Source: Chenopodium formosanum
Lineage: Eukaryota > Streptophyta > Magnoliopsida > Caryophyllales > Amaranthaceae
Reading direction: 5' to 3'
DNA length: 64,000 nt
NCBI GenBank assembly: GCA_024500155.1
Contig: CM044868.1
Span: forward strand, 31,035,165-31,099,164
The notes beneath the pieces are model-generated. The model had not been told where the DNA came from and did no database searches. It saw only the letters and a program-made list of their open reading frames with translations. The translations under genes were made by a program, and so were the position numbers. Shown piece by piece: positions 21,719 to 32,029 of the stretch; the first letter of the stretch is position 1; the number at the start of each line of letters is the position of its first letter.

Positions 21719-22486
21719 TATTATTGAAATATGAAATTCTAATTATTTTGTGTTTCGTAATTATGCATATCACGAATATACTTGTCCTATTTTATAGCAA
21801 AAACGCTCGAAACTACTCAGAATCTATCTTTCTATACGCGTAAACCACACCGTTGTAGTATACGCGCACCGTGACACGGGAATTCCCACCGTGTCATGGG
21901 AATTTGTGCCAGAACATGGCAGATTTTGCCATGACACGGTGTACGGTGCAGTGTCGCGGCGCCCATGCGTTTTCTTTTTTTTATCCTTTTCTTGTATCTA
22001 TTCGGATTTTTTTTAGTATGTTATCTTCACCGTTTATTTTTTAATTCTGTATTTTCGAGAGTTTCATTCCTAATAAAATTCTCAACTTTTTTTATTAATA
22101 TTTTATTTTTTTTTCTCATTTTTTTTATTTTATTCGTCTTTATTATTTATTATTTTATTTTTTACTCTTATTTCTATTATTTTATTTTTCTTTGGGGAAG
22201 TTATAAACCTCGTCCCAATTCCGAACAAATTTATTTTGGAATAGTTGTAAAACTTATTCATATTTTTCTTTTCTTTTTATTTGTTTTTTCTTTTGGAGAA
22301 GGTCGGTACCCTCCACTTACTCCACTTACGTTTTTTTTGTCGCGTCATTAATAACTACACAATCACACACAATGAGTCTCAAGCACACACTAATAAATAC
22401 ATAAAATGTGAATAATGTACAAAATGAGTCATAATAAATAAGCAGCGTCAAGTCTCATCACAGTATGTACAAATAAAGACCCTCGG
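21719..22486. other. Spacer between the two antisense ORFs of GYP-A
   Basis: Non-coding. A palindromic-word cluster (accgtgacacggg, accgtgtcatggg, catgacacggtg) lies at 21848-21965, followed by a very T-rich stretch (21970-22340) and AT-rich DNA. The cluster sits just upstream of the start of antisense ORF 2 (21718, minus), where a promoter for it could be. Confidence 0.55.
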
Positions 22487-24977
22487 TCAAAAATCCATAG
22501 AACTAGAAGAGTGAGGATCAGTGTCATCTCCAGCATGTGAATATGGGAGCGGTGAGCCAAAGAGTCCCGCCATCATCTGGGTACGAGGAGTAGCATCCCT
22601 ACTAGACCTTGTAACTCTAGTAGCAGTCAAACTCAAAGCAGGAACCGTCCAACTGGCAAACGGTGTAGACTGACTCAAAGAAGTAGGAATCGTCGGTGGA
22701 GGCATTGTCCCATACAGTGGAACTGAAAACAAGCCTTGCATCGGGGGAGGAAGCGCCCTAGACGATGGAGCTGGGTATAGACCCTGATCCACGGGAGTGA
22801 TAACTGGCCTGAGCTCAGGCTGTGAAGACTGTGAAAACGACTGTCGCTGCCACTGCCACTGACGCTGACCCTAAAAGCGCTGGGAAGACTGAGGCTGCTG
22901 CCACTGAGCCTCCTGAAACGGCTGAGAAATCTGAGGCTCCCGCTGAGACTGAGAATGCCGATGAACCTTAGGAGGTCGTCTGCCACGACTTGGCTCCCCC
23001 TCGTCCGAGCCTTTATGCCTCTAGCGCGAGCGGGACCTCCGTCTCTCCTAAAAGACACAAAATCCAAAGATGTCAATGGCAAAAGACAGAACAAATGGTA
23101 AAAATGAAAAAAGCGAACATACCTCAAGAGCATCGCCAGAACCGCCTCGACAGCTCGCACCATGCCGAAGCTTAATTATGCATTACTTCAAAGCATCAAC
23201 CTGCTTCATGAAGCCCATGATCTCCGGGTGAGTAGGCTGAGAACAAAGCAAAGAGAAAAATCAGTAACAAGCGGTATTAAAAAGGATGAATAATGTATCA
23301 AAAGCTTACCGGCTCAAAAACATCAGGTAGAGACTCCTGCACCTGTCTGAAACCCTCCGGCACGTCAGCAATATGGTCCTCGGTAATACCAATTAGCCCT
23401 GGGTAGTGGACAGATTGAGGAGGAATCTGAATCCTCCCAACACGGCGAACGGTCGTTTGAAAATACGATCGAATAATAAAGTTATTCGATTATTTAAACA
23501 GAGACTAGCAACAAACTCCTCAAAAGAAATCATACCTCAGGAAGACGGGGTGGAGGAGCCAAAGAGGGAAGCAAGTCCTGCGCATAATCGCCCTCCATGC
23601 GCACAAGCTCCTGCAAAGGAAAAGTGTAGCGCTCTCCCCTGTTTATCAACTCCCTAAGCAAGCGCGAGTCCACCATCGACTCTGGTGGAGACAAGGGCAC
23701 CACAAAACGATCACCACTGTGCTGACGAACGACACGCTCCCCCTGATACCAGAAAAAGCGGCCGGTGCCAACAAAAACAGTGCGGTACGCTGAAAGCTAC
23801 AAGGCCTTGGGAAGATTAGTCATCCCAGTCCAAGGACGATACTAAACATCAATAGCAACCTGAAAACCATAAAAATTTGCAATGAAGCGCCGGAAATAAC
23901 GTCAAGATAGAAAACAATAGGCTACAAAAGTAATTCTTACACCAAAAGAAGAGGTGCCTCGGCGTAGCAGCCCGCGTAGCGTAGAGACATACTCCACCCG
24001 TAACTCGCCTCGGTCACGCAAGCTGGCTCTGACAGGGAAGCCATGAACCGCTCCATGACGATGTCGAGGGGCCAATCCCGGAAAGTACTCATAAAACTAT
24101 AGCTGCAATGAAAAGTAATCTTTGAACACATGAGTCGAACAAATTAAAATAAAATAAGAAGTGGAAAAGATCGTCACCTCTACGACTCTCCTAAGCAAAG
24201 AAGGAAGGTAGCAAACGAGCGCACGCGAACTCCTATAATGAGAACGAGTCATGGAAATGAGAATCAAAATGAAGATCTATACACGCTGCTCAGGTGATGT
24301 CTCCTCCATGTCAAAACCACGAGCCAGAACCGAAGCCAACTCTAATCGCCTGCTCCTACGACCACCTCGAGACACCGGCTGAGTCCTGATATGCAGAACG
24401 ACCGGACCTAACAAATCAGAGCCTCTGCCGCTCCTCAAGAAAGATCAGACATCTGTGCTACGGCCCAGTCAGTGAAGCGTAGACAACTGATCATGGTAAA
24501 GTCCAGAGGGGTCACTGTCATCTCCCCCCAAGCAAAGTGAAAAGTGTTGGTAGTATCCCAAAAATACTCCAATAACCTGCGAACGACTGTCGCACCACAA
24601 CCCCGAGGGTTGCGAAACCCTACGATTACTGAATAAAAGTATACTAGACAAGCTGATTCCCATAAGGCGTTCATAGCAAGATCCCTCGTGATAATCCGAT
24701 GAAGTCGAGGAATCAAATCTCCGGCTCCAGAACCGTGATGGAGAAGCGTGCCGTCGACTATGCCGGCAAGTGGACGATGGGAAATGTGGTTCTCACGACA
24801 AAAAACCAACTGGTCTGGTGTCCACAGAGGTGGAGCCCACCTACCCATTCCCGTAGAGGGTCAAGGCTTAGACTCTAAGACTTCATCATCCATACCCTCG
24901 GGAATCGTGGGAGTGTCCTCCTGAAAAGCCTGACGTCGGCCATGAGTGGAAAGATCGCGATCCCGTCTTTGAGGCAT
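22487..24977 (-). pseudogene. GYP-A antisense ORF 1 (plant mobile domain protein, split)
   Basis: ATG at 24977 (MPQRRDRDLSTHGRR) is in frame with 24848-24435 but broken by a stop about 38 codons in. The block 24848-24435 carries RWAPPLWTPDQLVF, ALWESACLVYFYSV and FWDTTNTFHFAWGEMTVTPLDFTMI, a clear plant mobile domain core. Later blocks fit the same family: FRDWPLDIVMERF (about 24085), WYQGERVVRQ and DRFVVPLSPP (23760-23690), then a Ser/Pro/Gln-rich tail (23160-22490). Gaps between blocks look like introns or decay. PMD proteins occur as host genes (MAIN/MAIL1 type) and as captured ORFs in transposons; here it is part of the retrotransposon, antisense to pol. Confidence 0.7.
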
Positions 24978-26134
24978 GCTATTATAAAAATAAAAATCTA
25001 AGTGCTTAGCAACATTTCATAAGATATTTAGTTATTTATATCGAGTTGCATAATTTCCTAAGTTATTTAGTTATTTATTTCAAGACGCATTTTCTATTAT
25101 ACGCTAAATTTTTACCTCAAGGCTAAAAATTAGCAAAACAATGGAATTATTTATAGTATTTAGTTTCTTCATGATGAACTAATACTATGTTCTCCTAATA
25201 GCATGGTACTATGTTCTACATGACAACGTAGTACATACACAACACGAAACATGTTTCAAAAATGCACAAAAACAATAGATCGACGCATCATGGCATATTT
25301 TACAAGATCTACAACCAATATGTCATCATTTCAAGTGCAAAAGAACAACATGAACAACAAAGAACACCATTTCCCACAAGTAGTACCAAAAATGGTGATT
25401 TGCTCAATTCTTCACCAAATCATGCAATTTTTGTCTCAAATCCCTCACAAACACACATACATACATATACAAGTGAATTCATGGCAAGAATTTCAACATA
25501 AACCTCAAAATCAAAAAATCCCCAAATTGATTTTTGAGGGTTTTTTCATGAAATTACTCATTTGAAGCAAATTCGAGACAAAATCAAAGGAAACTTACAT
25601 AGATCCTTGTGGAGAACCAAAAATAAAGAAAGTAGAAAAAATTTAGAGAAAAATTGATGAGTATTTGAGCTCCAAAATTCGCAAAAACGTGAAGACAGCA
25701 GAGCAGGCCGCCGCGACAAGGTCAGCCAACGCCACGACAAGGTGATCAGGTACCGTGTCACGGTGATCAGGTACTGTGTCACGGTGATCAGGTCCCACGT
25801 CACGGTGATTCCAGGAGTTGACGAAGCTCCGATCAGCAGCATCGAGCTCTGAACAGCAACAGCAGCAACGAGCAATAGCGAAAAAATAACATAAAAAAAG
25901 AAACAAAAACCCAACAGAACCGCCGCGTCACGGGACGGAACTCCGCGTGACGGGAAACACGGCCATGCACCGGTTTATCCTTGTCGTGGCTCGGTAATCT
26001 TAGAAGCCTAAAATAAAAAATGGGGAGGAGTAGTGAAAGCAGAAGAACAAGAAAGGCGAATGAAAAAAATGTGAGCAGTGTCAAATATTTAAAGCCAAAA
26101 AAATGACCATTACATGACTCCGTTACTGTTCCAC
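24978..26134. other. GYP-A region upstream of antisense ORF 1
   Basis: No gene. AT-rich to about 25690, then a palindromic-word cluster (ccgtgtcacggtgatcagg repeated at about 25753, 25773 and 25793; ccgcgtcacggg at 25922). The region corresponds to GYP-C 63470-64000, whose final bases match 25560-25600 in reverse complement. It may hold the promoter and 5' UTR of the antisense transcript. Confidence 0.55.
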
Positions 26135-26139
26135 GTTTT
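26135..26139. other. Possible target duplication (left) of the 24-kb complex
   Basis: gtttt, immediately before TGACATGGGGG (LTR-Y terminus). The right copy at 50356-50360 is gtttc: four of five bases match. Confidence 0.5.
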
Positions 26140-27281
26140 TGACATGGGGGGGAACTAGGTCGTTAGACTAATCCTCCCTAAGCCAAACAAAATTTATAAA
26201 CACTCAACTAACCTAAATACAAGTATAGAGGTAAGTCAAGGGTCGAACCCAAAGGAACGGTAGTGTGTAAGTGCTTTCAATTATGTGCCTTAGCTAGGTC
26301 GAAGTCTAAGGGTAAAAGGTGACACTAACAACTACTTAAACGAAGAAACCAAACAAATAAAGTGCTAGGAATTAGGATTCACATATAACAACAATGAACA
26401 TAGAAAATTGGGATAGGAAGTTGACTAAGTCGAGTTATGCGAGGGAAAACCAATCATGCAACCAAAAGAGCATATCAAGCTATTTTCCTAGAGGTCTATC
26501 TAGCGTCAACTACGATAAACTCTAGCTAGGAACGTCGCAAGACACCTCAATCGTTAAATGCAAGCCACAAATCAATGGTCCGTATCAATGTGAACCTACA
26601 ATGCAATCTAGTGTGAATAACTAGGGTGATCAAGCCTAAATCAAACACACACATGCACATAATCAATCAACCAATTTAATCACATCATTAATTCCATCAA
26701 TTATCCCCAATTAACATCAATCCATCACATCATATAAGCTTCACCGTCACCCTAACAAGCAAACTACTCTTGCAACATTATCAAATTAACAAACAACTAT
26801 AAAAAACAAGATTCGACACTCAAAGAAGAACAATTACTCTAATCAAAGATCAAAGATCAAAATCCAATCAAAACAAATCAACAAACATGAATATTAAACA
26901 AAACAATAAATGAGATAGAGTTTAGAAATTCTCATTGATAATAGAGAAGATCTCCAATACAATTGTCACCATTGAATCTTAAATCTCTCAATCACCATTG
27001 AAATTCCTCACTTTCTCTCTCTAAAATCTACTCCTAAAACTAACCCTAAACTAGAGAGAGAAGCTCTCAACTAAGCTAAGAATATGATCAAAATCTAATA
27101 TGAAACTTCCTCCCAAAAATTGGGTTCCGAAAGGTATTTATAGAGGCGCGAAACGAAGAAGAGAAAAGACAAAAACCCGCAGAGGAGCGCCCACGCAGCT
27201 TCAGTGCGCGCCCGCGCTCATCTGGGATTCTTCGGTTCTTCTCGCGGCTTCGTGCGTTCTCTAAGGTCGCACGATTATGAT
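26140..27281 (-). repeat. LTR-Y, 3' part (minus strand, truncated)
   Basis: On the minus strand this runs from a GC-rich cluster (27272-27160: gcgcgggcgcgc, gaagccgcgag) through a TATA box (27142-27135), a CT-rich leader-like tract (tctctctctagtttagggtt) and GGGTTCGACCC, to the end CCATGTCA at 26140. The layout resembles Athila-type LTRs. The first ~500 bp of the same LTR are at 50355-49853; a ~93-bp segment (27190-27281 with 49855-49945) is present in both parts with about six differences. The part is truncated at 27281 by GYP-Z sequence. No ORF is visible. Confidence 0.65.
27135..27142 (-). promoter_or_regulatory. TATA box of LTR-Y
   Basis: TATAAATA on the minus strand in the context cctctataaatacc. 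It lies about 20 bp downstream of the GC-rich palindromic cluster of LTR-Y. Confidence 0.65.
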
Positions 27282-27600
27282 GACCGCCTCCACCCACTTG
27301 GTGAAATAATCCACAACCACTAGAATGTAACGTTTTTCGCCTGGAGCAGGCGTATAAGGACCCTAAATGTCCATGCCCCATTTTGCAAACGGGACTAGGC
27401 TGTGGATAGCCGTCAGATTAGTAGCTGGGCGGTGAATAGGTTTGCCAAATTTCTGACATTTGTCACATTTCTTCTCCAGCAATTTGGCGTCTGCCTCAAG
27501 GGTAGGCCAAAAGTAGTGTCGCCTGGTTCTGACGGCTAGGGATGTGCCGCCTATGTGAGAGGCATAGTACCACGCATGCAATTCTTCGAGAACTCCCTTC
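27281..27600 (-). pseudogene. GYP-Z integrase N-terminal part (truncated)
   Basis: HHCC zinc domain (HIGGTSLA...RRHYFWPTLEADAKLLEKKCDKCQKFG, about 27555-27440), then FAKWGMDI with the first catalytic Asp, then a stop, then a few codons of the core (YTPAPGEKRYILV-like) up to the junction with LTR-Y at about 27281. The rest of a GYP-Z integrase is found 19 kb away at 46000-46770. The two share an overlapping stretch of about 140 bp (27281-27421 with about 46629-46770). Confidence 0.8.
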
Positions 27601-28352
27601 CCCTTTTCTGGGGTAACTTTAGAAACTCCTCCTTGAAGAGTTCTCCGTTTGTCATCTCGAAGTTTGTCGCTCTCTTTTTCATGACGGCTGCCTCCAGTGG
27701 TGAATCACGGAGCGTACCGTCTTTCAAGTAAGCCCGTATGCCATCCATCAAGGTAGAGCTTTGGTCCAGAACTCCAATGGGCTCTTCATAAATGCTTCTT
27801 TTTCCCAGAACTTCCCTAAAGACTGATAGAGGCGTATCAAAACAGGCGAAAAATGCTAATTTGGACAAGGCATCCCCCTGATTGTTACCGGACCTTAGCA
27901 CTTGGCTTAGAGTGAACCCTTCGAATGTCCCAGCCTCATCTTTGACCGCCTGAAGATATTTGATCATTGTCGGATGGGTAGCCTCATATGTATCTTCGTA
28001 CTAGCTAATGACCAATTGAGAATCAGAGTAGGTGTCAACTTTGGTTGCCCCTGCTGCCTTACACATGCGGATTACAACCAGAAGGGCTTCGTATTCTGCC
28101 TCATTGTTTGAAGCCTGAAATTTGAACCGTACTGCATACTAATATTTATCTCCTTCTAGAGATTCATAGATTACGCCTGCACCACAGCCGTTCTTTGTTA
28201 AGCTCCTGTCTACATACACTTTCAAACCATGATCAAGATTATCCGGAGCCACTGGACGGGTCATTTCAACAATGAAGTCGACAAACGCCTTACCTTTTAC
28301 TGCCTTTCTTGGTTCAAAAGTGATTTCAAGACTTTGTATTTCAATAGCCCAT
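27601..28352 (-). pseudogene. GYP-Z second RNase H and connector
   Basis: LKVYVDRSLTKNGCGAGVIYESLEGD (about 28216-28140) is the start of a Tat-type extra RNase H. The remainder lies in other frames (RSGNNQGDALSKLAFFACFDTPL, 27905-27830), with a stop at about 28139. RSG.NQGDALSKLA is the FADAL-type motif with Asp retained. It joins the zinc domain of integrase downstream. Confidence 0.75.
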
Positions 28353-29892
28353 TTAAGCGTTCTGTCGGATGAATCCAAGGTAGACATTGACCGTTTGAGT
28401 GGCTGGTCGGTGTAATATCACCACCGGATGTGCAAGAAAATAAGGCTTCAACTTCTTGAATACCATATATAGAGCAAGGCCAAAATTTTCAACCATGGGG
28501 TACCAAAGTTCAGCATTTTTGAGGACATGGCTAATGAAATAGACCGAGAGCTTAACGTCGTCTCTTCCAGCAAGGAGAACGGCATTAAGGGCGTGTTCTG
28601 AGACGGCTAAGTACATATACATCGTCTCTCTGGGCAGAGGAATAACGAGCCACGGCAAGAAGTGCAAGTGCTCTTTTAGCCATTGAAAGGCCGCCTCAGC
28701 ATCATCCCCCCATTCAAATCTGTTCTTCTTCCTGATTGCTTGGAAGAAATAATGGCATTTGTCACCTGACCGGCTAAGGAACCTCCCTAATGCCGCCAGG
28801 TAACCAGTTAGTCTCTGAGCTTCCTTGACAGTGCGGAGTGACTTCACGTCAATCACCGCCTGTATTTTCTCGGGGTTAGCCTCTATCCCCCTTTGATCAA
28901 TTAGGAATCCGAGAAACTTCCCAGAATTAACACCAAAGACGCATTTCTTAGGGTTTAACATGACCTTATGCCACCTGAGTGTGGTGAAGGTTTCTCGGAG
29001 ATCAACAAGGTGATCCGTTTGTTGCTTGGATTTCACTATCATGTCATCAATGTACGCCTCCACATTCCTCCTGATTTGATAAATGAAGAACGTATTAATC
29101 ATCCGTTGGAATGTGGCAGGCGCATTTTACAAGCCAAACGACATCACAATATAACAGAATAACCCCTGATCTGTGATGAAGGCCGTCTTCTCTTGATCTT
29201 TTTTCCACAGGGGTATCTGGTGGAAGTCGGAATAGGCATCCATAAAGCTAATCAAGGCGTGGGCGGTTGTAGAATCGACAAGGCTATCGATCTTTGGAAG
29301 CGGATAACTGTCCTTGGGACACTCCTTGTTGAGGTCGGTGTAATCAACACACATATGCCAGGTCCCATTCGACTTCTTTATATGCACAACATTGGCCACC
29401 AGTCGGGAAAATTACATGGCCGAATAAACCCAGCGTCCAACAGCTTTTTTACTTCGGCAGCTACCGCCTTACTTCTTTCCTCGTCGTGATTTCTTTTATT
29501 TTGCCAAACAGGCTTCTTTTTAGGATCCACGGCGAGTTTATGGACAGCAAGATCCGGGCTAACGCTTGGCATCTCTTCAACTTCAAAGGAAAAAATGTCT
29601 TTGAATTCTTTCAGCAGAAGGTGCAAATCTACACCCAACTTATCATTAGCAACCGTCCCAACCTTTACAATACACTCTGGACGGCTGTCGTCCAGAGGTA
29701 TAACAATATGTTCTCCTGTCGGTTGGGGAGGGAGCTCATCTGACAGTTCCCCGGTCAGTGATTGCTATTTTTTCTCTTTCTTCACCTCCACCAGCAGAGG
29801 GACCTTTCTTTTCTTCCCGGCTGCTGGCGTGGCTGGGGCTGGGGCGTCATACTTGACATTGTCAAGGTCTATTGGTTCTTGCCCTTGGCCGT
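28353..29892 (-). pseudogene. GYP-Z reverse transcriptase and RNase H1
   Basis: RT N-terminus at 29638-29378 (LLKEFKDIFSFEVEEMPSV; AAEVKKLLDAGFIRPCNFPDW), then after a frameshift VHIKKSNGTWHMCVDYTDLN, CPKDSYPLPKIDSLVD and SFMDAYSDFHQI (29399-29127), then NVEAYIDDMIVKSKQQTDHL with the Y-x-D-D box (about 29058), LNPKKCVFGVNSGKFLGF, and the RNase H1 part FEWGDDAEAAFQWLKEHL and SEHALNAVLL to 28353. The RT core is complete in length but split by frameshifts. It belongs to a different gypsy family from GYP-A, D and V. Confidence 0.85.
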
Positions 29893-30612
29893 CTAGGCCA
29901 AAATATTCTTGACGGCTGGCAGGTAGCACTCTCGGGCCGTCTTTTGATCCCCATTCAAGGAACCAACAAAGCCGTCATCCCTCTCATACTTGATGAGCAT
30001 GAGAGAAGGGATTATTACAGCCTTGGCTTCGTTGAGGGATGGCCGGTCAAGAATAATGTTATAGGCGGTTAGTTCCTCAACGATTAAGAACTTGATGACC
30101 AGGTGTCGTCCTTTTCCTTTTTCACCCAGCCGGATTGGTAAATCGACCCTTCCGACTGGGTAAACCATTCCACCCCCAAAACCAACTAAGGGGTGGGTAA
30201 CCGGATGCATGTTACTAACGTTGTATTTCAGCTTTTGCAGGCACCGGAGACTTATGATGTCTGATAAACTGCCGGTGTCAATAGGGATTCGTCCAACCAG
30301 CTGGTTGGCAACCTTACATTCAATGATGACCGGGTCGTCATGCGGACGGCGAACGCTGCCCATATCCTTCTCGGTGATCAGAACGTTTGGGAAGGAGGAG
30401 CTAGCAGAAATCTGCTCATCATCATCTTTGTCCATCTTTCGAAGATGGCTCTTGGTACCTCGAATGGTAAGGCCACCGCACGAGAGCCCGCCTGCTATGG
30501 TGTAGACCGACTCCTTATCAGTGTCCGAACTACTAGCAGGATGGGGTGTCTTAGACGACTGCTCTAAATTCTTCTAATTAGTCCCTTTGGACTTAGAGAT
30601 ATAAGACTTTAA
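29893..30612 (-). pseudogene. GYP-Z gag C-terminus and protease
   Basis: Minus-strand frame 30435-29893 reads CKVANQLVGRIPIDTGSLSDIISLRCLQKL: an aspartic-protease active site D-T-G-S. Then GFGGGMVYPVGRVDLPIRLG and VEELTAYNIILDRPSLNEAKAVIIPS. Between 30612 and 30436 the frame continues gag-side sequence with one stop. At 30612 the reading is interrupted by the copia element and continues at 41084, with the 5-bp TTTAA duplicated. The active site looks preserved. Confidence 0.8.
30608..30612. other. Target site duplication (left) of the copia element
   Basis: TTTAA, identical to 41084-41088 after the 3' LTR. Removing the element and one copy restores the minus-strand GYP-Z gag reading at this point. 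Confidence 0.9.
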
Positions 30613-32016
30613 TGAAAGGAATGGTGTCCTTCGAACAAGTGTACTATTCCGTTAGTGGGTTCAGAATTATTAGAAAGCTAATATATTCAGTGAGGTCAAG
30701 TGATCGGAATGCCTAGGTGGAGGCCGCTTCCGATCAGTAATATTAATGAATAATTAATATTACAGCTTAATCTTGACTGAACCCTTCGGGTCACGCCCAA
30801 GCATTCAACAAACCGAATTGACGAATTAATTTGGAAGGAATTAATGAGTCGACCGAGTAATATTTATTTAGACGTCGGAAATTCGAGCTTAGAGCGTCGA
30901 AACCGAGCGTCAGAAGTCGAGTCGAAAAATAGTGAAAGACGAGACGAGAAATAGTAATAAATCAACAAAAGACAAAAATACCTCTAGCATCGGAATGCCC
31001 AAGCAAACCGAGTGCTAAGAGCGTATGGCCTAGCATTTTGGCTAGCATGCGCACCAAGCCGAGCCTAGGCTGGCTGGTGCGTGCTAGCGCACCCATGCTA
31101 GAATTGCAAGGCTAGGCGCTGCCTAGTGCGTGCTAGCATGCTAGGCACAGCCTTATGCGCGCAATGGCTAGCAAGCCATGCCGCAACAAGCTGCAGCAGT
31201 TAGCACGCTAGGCGCGCCACCTTGCCACAGCTAGCAGCAGCATGGCTAGGCCATTGCTTGCTGCCTAGCAGCGCAGGCCAAGGCACAAGGCCATCAGCAG
31301 CCCACACAAGCATGCTGGGCTTGCTGTCCAGCAGCGCCTGGCAGCCCGCATGCGAGTGCTGGGCCTGCTGGGCTTGCTGGGCGTGGCTGCCACGGACAGC
31401 AACACTCACATGTGGCTTGTGGTCTTTGAGTGTGTGTGGAGTGAGGTGGCCGGTTACGAAAGAGGGAGTGGGGAGAAAGTTTGGTCCCCCCCCTTCTCCA
31501 AGTGGTCCTCACCTAATCAATCACATGAGCTTGCAACTTGTTGATTTATTACTAGCTTGATTATTAATTTTATTTTAGCTTTAAAATAAATTGGAAAAAT
31601 TATATTATCCCACATTGATGGGAGAGTAAATGATACTCCAATCATTTCCTATAAATACCCAAGTATGGGCATTGGGAATGATGCTTGAGTAAGAGTTGAA
31701 AAAGGCATCACAATTAGTGAAAACCTTTAAACTCAATATAATTACTCAGGTTTTATTGGTCGGGTCTTACTAACCCAAAGACATTGGACCTAGTCGGTTT
31801 TGTTGGTGCGGGTGGACTTCGTTGGAGGTCTCCGTGTGAGCGGGACTTGAAGCTTTCAAGTAAGAGCTCATTTTGGAGCGAAGCACGCGTCAAAGGTAAT
31901 TAGCTTATCTTAATCTTGTGATTAATATAATTATGTTTATGGTTTTATTTATTGCGAGTGCGGTCTTGTTTTTTGGGTTTGTTTCCGCGGTGAGTCGGAC
32001 TCACCAAACCCCAACA
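30613..32016 (+). repeat. Copia 5' LTR
   Basis: Starts TGAAAGGAATGG and ends CCAAACCCCAACA. A dense cluster of GCTAGC, CTAGGC, GCATGC and CAGC words lies at 31015-31400. TATA box TATAAATA at 31650-31657. The 3' end carries TGAGTCGGACTCACC, an inverted repeat. 1404 bp against 1443 in the 3' copy, mostly explained by one hairpin-like insertion in the latter. Confidence 0.94.
31650..31657 (+). promoter_or_regulatory. TATA box of copia 5' LTR
   Basis: TATAAATA in tcctataaataccc; the equivalent in the 3' LTR is 40717-40724. It lies about 250 bp downstream of the palindromic-word cluster. Confidence 0.7.
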
Positions 32017-32017
32017 A

Positions 32018-32029
32018 CGGTATCGGAGC
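32018..32029 (+). other. Primer binding site of the copia element (degenerate)
   Basis: CGGTATCGGAGC lies one base after the LTR end. It differs at two positions from the usual plant initiator-Met PBS TGGTATCAGAGC. Confidence 0.75.

Noticed and set aside
22487..23163. Possible independent host gene with Ser/Pro-rich protein
   Set aside because: Same strand and order as the PMD blocks upstream and inside GYP-A borders; better read as the C-terminal exons of antisense ORF 1.
31200..31560. Overlapping Ala/Cys/Leu-rich ORFs on both strands (also at 40228-40627 and 32952-33430)
   Set aside because: They follow GC-rich palindromic repeats in the copia LTRs and leader; all frames stay open because stop-poor words repeat. 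No domain is visible.
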